DNA from: Acidimicrobiia bacterium
Lineage (GTDB): Bacteria; Actinomycetota; Acidimicrobiia; Acidimicrobiales; Ilumatobacteraceae
Direction: 5' to 3'
Length of the DNA: 5,906 nt
Assembly (NCBI GenBank): GCA_030425785.1
Contig: JAUHYJ010000253.1
Span: forward strand, 1 to 5,906
The notes under the pieces are model-generated. The model saw only the letters and a program-made list of their open reading frames with translations, searched no databases and was not told the origin of the DNA. The translations under genes and the position numbers were made by a program. Below are positions 4,103 to 5,906 of the stretch, in pieces; the stretch's first letter is position 1; each line of letters opens with the position of its first letter.

Positions 4103-5611
4103 ATGAGTGACGACATCTGGCGCGACCGTCGCGACGACGACGACTTCAGCGAGTTCGGCTCGCTGTTCGACGACGACGCGCCACCAACCCAGCCCGTGCC
4201 CGGCATCGACGACGGTGCCGCTCCCGGCGATGACGGCCCCGACGACGGGTCGGGAGACGACAGCGCCGCGCTGAGCTTCGGCGAGAGCGGCACCGGCTCG
4301 TTGCCGCACTGGACCGAGCCGCCGACCGGCGAGATCCCGCGGTTCGACAGCACCGGTGCGACCGATCAGATGGCGTCCGACGACGAGGAGCTCGACGTGT
4401 GGTCGTCGTTCTCGTCCGAGGCGCCCGTCTGGAAGGACGACACGCCGATCGAGCCAGGCCCCGAGTCGCGCGACCCGCGCGACCCGTCGGCCGAGGTGCC
4501 GATGCAGCGTCGAGCGTCCGACCGCGTCGACGTCGACGAGTCGATCTCTGGGCAGCAGCGTCGGGTCACCGGCGAGTCGGCCGCCGTCGCCCGCGAGCCC
4601 AGCCGGATCACCATCGGAACCGACCCGTCCGGCATGCCCCGACGACCCGTCGAAGGCGGCCGCCGCCGACGGGGTGGTCCGCCGCCGGTCGCGCCACGCG
4701 GCCCGGCGCCGGGCGCACCGGCGCCGTCGGGTCGCGACATGCCGACCGCGATCGCGGTCGGTGTCCTGCTCGCTGCGGTCTTCATCGGCGCCCTGGTGTG
4801 GGACCCGCGCGCGGCCGTCGCGGTCATCGTCCTGATCCTCGGTCTCGCCGCCGTCGAGTTCTACGACAAGGTCGCCGAGAAGGGCTACCGGCCCGCCATC
4901 GTGCCCGGCATCGCCACGTGCATCGCCGCACCGCTGGCGTGCTACTGGCTCGGCATCGGCACGCTGCCACTCGTCATGACGTTCGGCTTCATGGCGACCG
5001 CGGCGAGCTTCATCGGCGCCCGCAGCGTCGAGGCCGGCCCGATGCCGAATGCGTCGATCACGACGCTCGGCATCGTCTGGATCGGCCTGCTCGGGTCGTT
5101 CGCGGTGCTCATCTTGCGCCTGTCGACCCGCGACTTCTCGGCGCTCGGCATCATCGACGGGGCCCGGGCCGCCAACCGCGGCACCGACACGCTCTTCCTG
5201 CTCGCGCTCGGCGTGGTCGCCAACGACGTCGGTGCGCTGTTCATCGGGTCGGCCGTCGGTCGCACGCCGTTGCGTCGCTGGATCAGCCCGAACAAGACGG
5301 CCGAGGGTCTGCTCGGTGGCACGGTGTTCACCATCGCCGTGCTCCTGTTCGTCGGCGTGTCGAACAGCAGCACCACCTGGAGCTCGAGCTGGCACCTGCT
5401 CGCGCTGGCGCTGGTGATCTCCGTGCTCGCGCCGATGGGCGACCTCGTCGAGAGCATGTTCAAGCGCAACCTGGACGTGAAGGACTTCGGTACCCTGGTC
5501 CGCGGTCACGGCGGCATCCTCGACCGGTTCGACGGGTTCCTGTTCGCGCTGCCGGGCGTCTACTACCTGACGCTGGTGCTCGAACCCTGGACGAAGTTCG
5601 TCGCCTCCTGA
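4103..5611 (+). CDS. cdsA: Phosphatidate cytidylyltransferase with long acidic N-terminal extension
   Basis: CdsA makes CDP-diacylglycerol from phosphatidate and CTP at the inner membrane, the branch point for all bacterial glycerophospholipids. The catalytic domain occupies about residues 213-502, with hydrophobic segments beginning at 215, 237, 266, 287, 321, 363 and 404. Diagnostic motifs are NDVGALFIGSAVGRTPL (374-390), ISPNKTAEGLLGG (394-406), GDLVES (446-451) and the family signature from S451 to D477 (SMFKR, KD, GHGGILDRFD). In the signature Arg467 stands where Pro is usual, and Leu379 where Tyr is common in the DxxAY motif. Residues 1-212 are an extra, probably disordered region: very rich in Asp, Pro, Gly and Ser up to about 130, then basic (RRPVEGGRRRRGG, 180-192) just before the first helix. 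Ordinary CdsA is about 260-310 residues, so 502 is long. The long start is favoured by GAAAGGA five bases before the ATG; an ATG at 4739 would yield a normal-length enzyme but has no ribosome binding site. dxr follows after 13 bp, probably in one operon. Confidence 0.93.
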   Translation: MSDDIWRDRRDDDDFSEFGSLFDDDAPPTQPVPGIDDGAAPGDDGPDDGSGDDSAALSFGESGTGSLPHWTEPPTGEIPRFDSTGATDQMASDDEELDVWSSFSSEAPVWKDDTPIEPGPESRDPRDPSAEVPMQRRASDRVDVDESISGQQRRVTGESAAVAREPSRITIGTDPSGMPRRPVEGGRRRRGGPPPVAPRGPAPGAPAPSGRDMPTAIAVGVLLAAVFIGALVWDPRAAVAVIVLILGLAAVEFYDKVAEKGYRPAIVPGIATCIAAPLACYWLGIGTLPLVMTFGFMATAASFIGARSVEAGPMPNASITTLGIVWIGLLGSFAVLILRLSTRDFSALGIIDGARAANRGTDTLFLLALGVVANDVGALFIGSAVGRTPLRRWISPNKTAEGLLGGTVFTIAVLLFVGVSNSSTTWSSSWHLLALALVISVLAPMGDLVESMFKRNLDVKDFGTLVRGHGGILDRFDGFLFALPGVYYLTLVLEPWTKFVAS

Positions 5612-5624
5612 GCCGGACGCGCAC

Positions 5625-5906
5625 ATGACCGCCACCCGGGTCGCGATCGCCGGCTCGACCGGGTCGATCGGCACTCAGACGCTCGACGTCGTCGAGGCCG
5701 AGGGCCGCGACCGGTACGAGGTCGTCGCGCTCGGCGTCGGGTCGTCCGCCGTCGCCGCGATCGACCAGGCGCGGCAGTGGCGGCCGGCCGTCGTCGCCGT
5801 CGCCGATGCCGCCGCACGCCGACAGGTCGCCGACGCGCTCGCCGACCTGCCGATCGAGGTCGTCGCCGACATGACGGCGCTCGTCGAGCCGGCAGACGTG
5901 GTGATC
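5625..5906 (+). CDS. dxr: 1-deoxy-D-xylulose 5-phosphate reductoisomerase, N-terminal part
   Basis: Dxr converts 1-deoxy-D-xylulose 5-phosphate to 2-C-methyl-D-erythritol 4-phosphate with NADPH, the first committed step of the non-mevalonate isoprenoid pathway and the target of fosmidomycin. The first 94 residues are present and the frame is open to the window edge. The start MTATRVAIAGSTGSIGTQTL carries the NADPH-binding GxTGxIG motif at residues 10-16, followed by the expected LDVVEAEGRDRYEVVALGVG strand-helix pattern. The metal and substrate residues lie further on and are outside the window. The ATG is 13 bases after the cdsA stop with no clear ribosome binding site, so translation may depend on ribosomes leaving cdsA. 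The cdsA-dxr order is common in bacteria. Homologues are about 380-400 residues, so roughly a quarter of the gene is seen. Confidence 0.93.
   Translation, partial: MTATRVAIAGSTGSIGTQTLDVVEAEGRDRYEVVALGVGSSAVAAIDQARQWRPAVVAVADAAARRQVADALADLPIEVVADMTALVEPADVVI

Noticed and set aside
4399..5628. A 409-codon + strand frame overlapping cdsA
   Set aside because: It is an Arg-rich out-of-frame reading of cdsA with no motif.
3200..5674. An 824-codon open frame on the - strand opposite frr and cdsA
   Set aside because: It is antisense to three well-identified genes, with low-complexity Arg/Asp/Val composition and no recognisable domain. It results from GC-biased codon positions.
1..5906. Search for a defence system, mobile element, CRISPR array, tRNA or rRNA
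   Set aside because: No array-like spaced repeats, transposase or integrase motifs, terminal inverted repeats, or RNA gene signatures were seen. The genes are housekeeping or common accessory types.

Overview
The window joins two stretches of DNA that do not look alike. From about 2082 to the end, the + strand carries pyrH, a small DUF5684-type membrane protein gene, frr, cdsA and the start of dxr. This is the widespread bacterial order pyrH-frr-cdsA-dxr. The high GC (hand count 80/120, 67%, over 2221-2280 plus 2341-2400), heavy G/C third positions and acidic Asp-rich proteins suggest a high-GC actinobacterium. An Acidimicrobiia/Ilumatobacter-like source is my guess from protein style, not a proven assignment.

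From 1 to about 2070 all genes are on the - strand. In transcription order they are the C-terminal part of a thioredoxin-fold protein, a complete five-helix Yip1-domain membrane protein, and a predicted lipoprotein with a class I SAM-methyltransferase fold that runs off the left edge. GC is lower near the join (62/120, 52%, over 1921-2040). The gene types recall Myxococcota-like or Planctomycetes-like genomes. A clear intrinsic terminator separates the thioredoxin-like gene from the Yip1 gene.

The two halves meet at about 2070-2081, right at the pyrH start codon. The usual left neighbour of pyrH (tsf) is absent, and the thioredoxin-like gene is cut off at the same point before its expected cysteine motif. 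A chimeric assembly join is the simplest explanation. A real rearrangement or transfer cannot be excluded from sequence alone.

The right half is housekeeping: UMP phosphorylation (PyrH), ribosome recycling (Frr), CDP-diacylglycerol synthesis (CdsA) and the first committed isoprenoid step (Dxr). Its notable details are a membrane protein gene between pyrH and frr, a leaderless-looking promoter at frr, a hairpin-rich gap before cdsA that also holds a 17-codon mini-ORF, and a disordered acidic N-terminal extension of about 210 residues on CdsA. In the left half the most distinctive detail is a 51/57-bp tandem duplication of the 3' end of the Yip1 gene, stop codon included. I see no RNA genes, CRISPR array, insertion sequence or defence system, and no convincing new multi-gene system.
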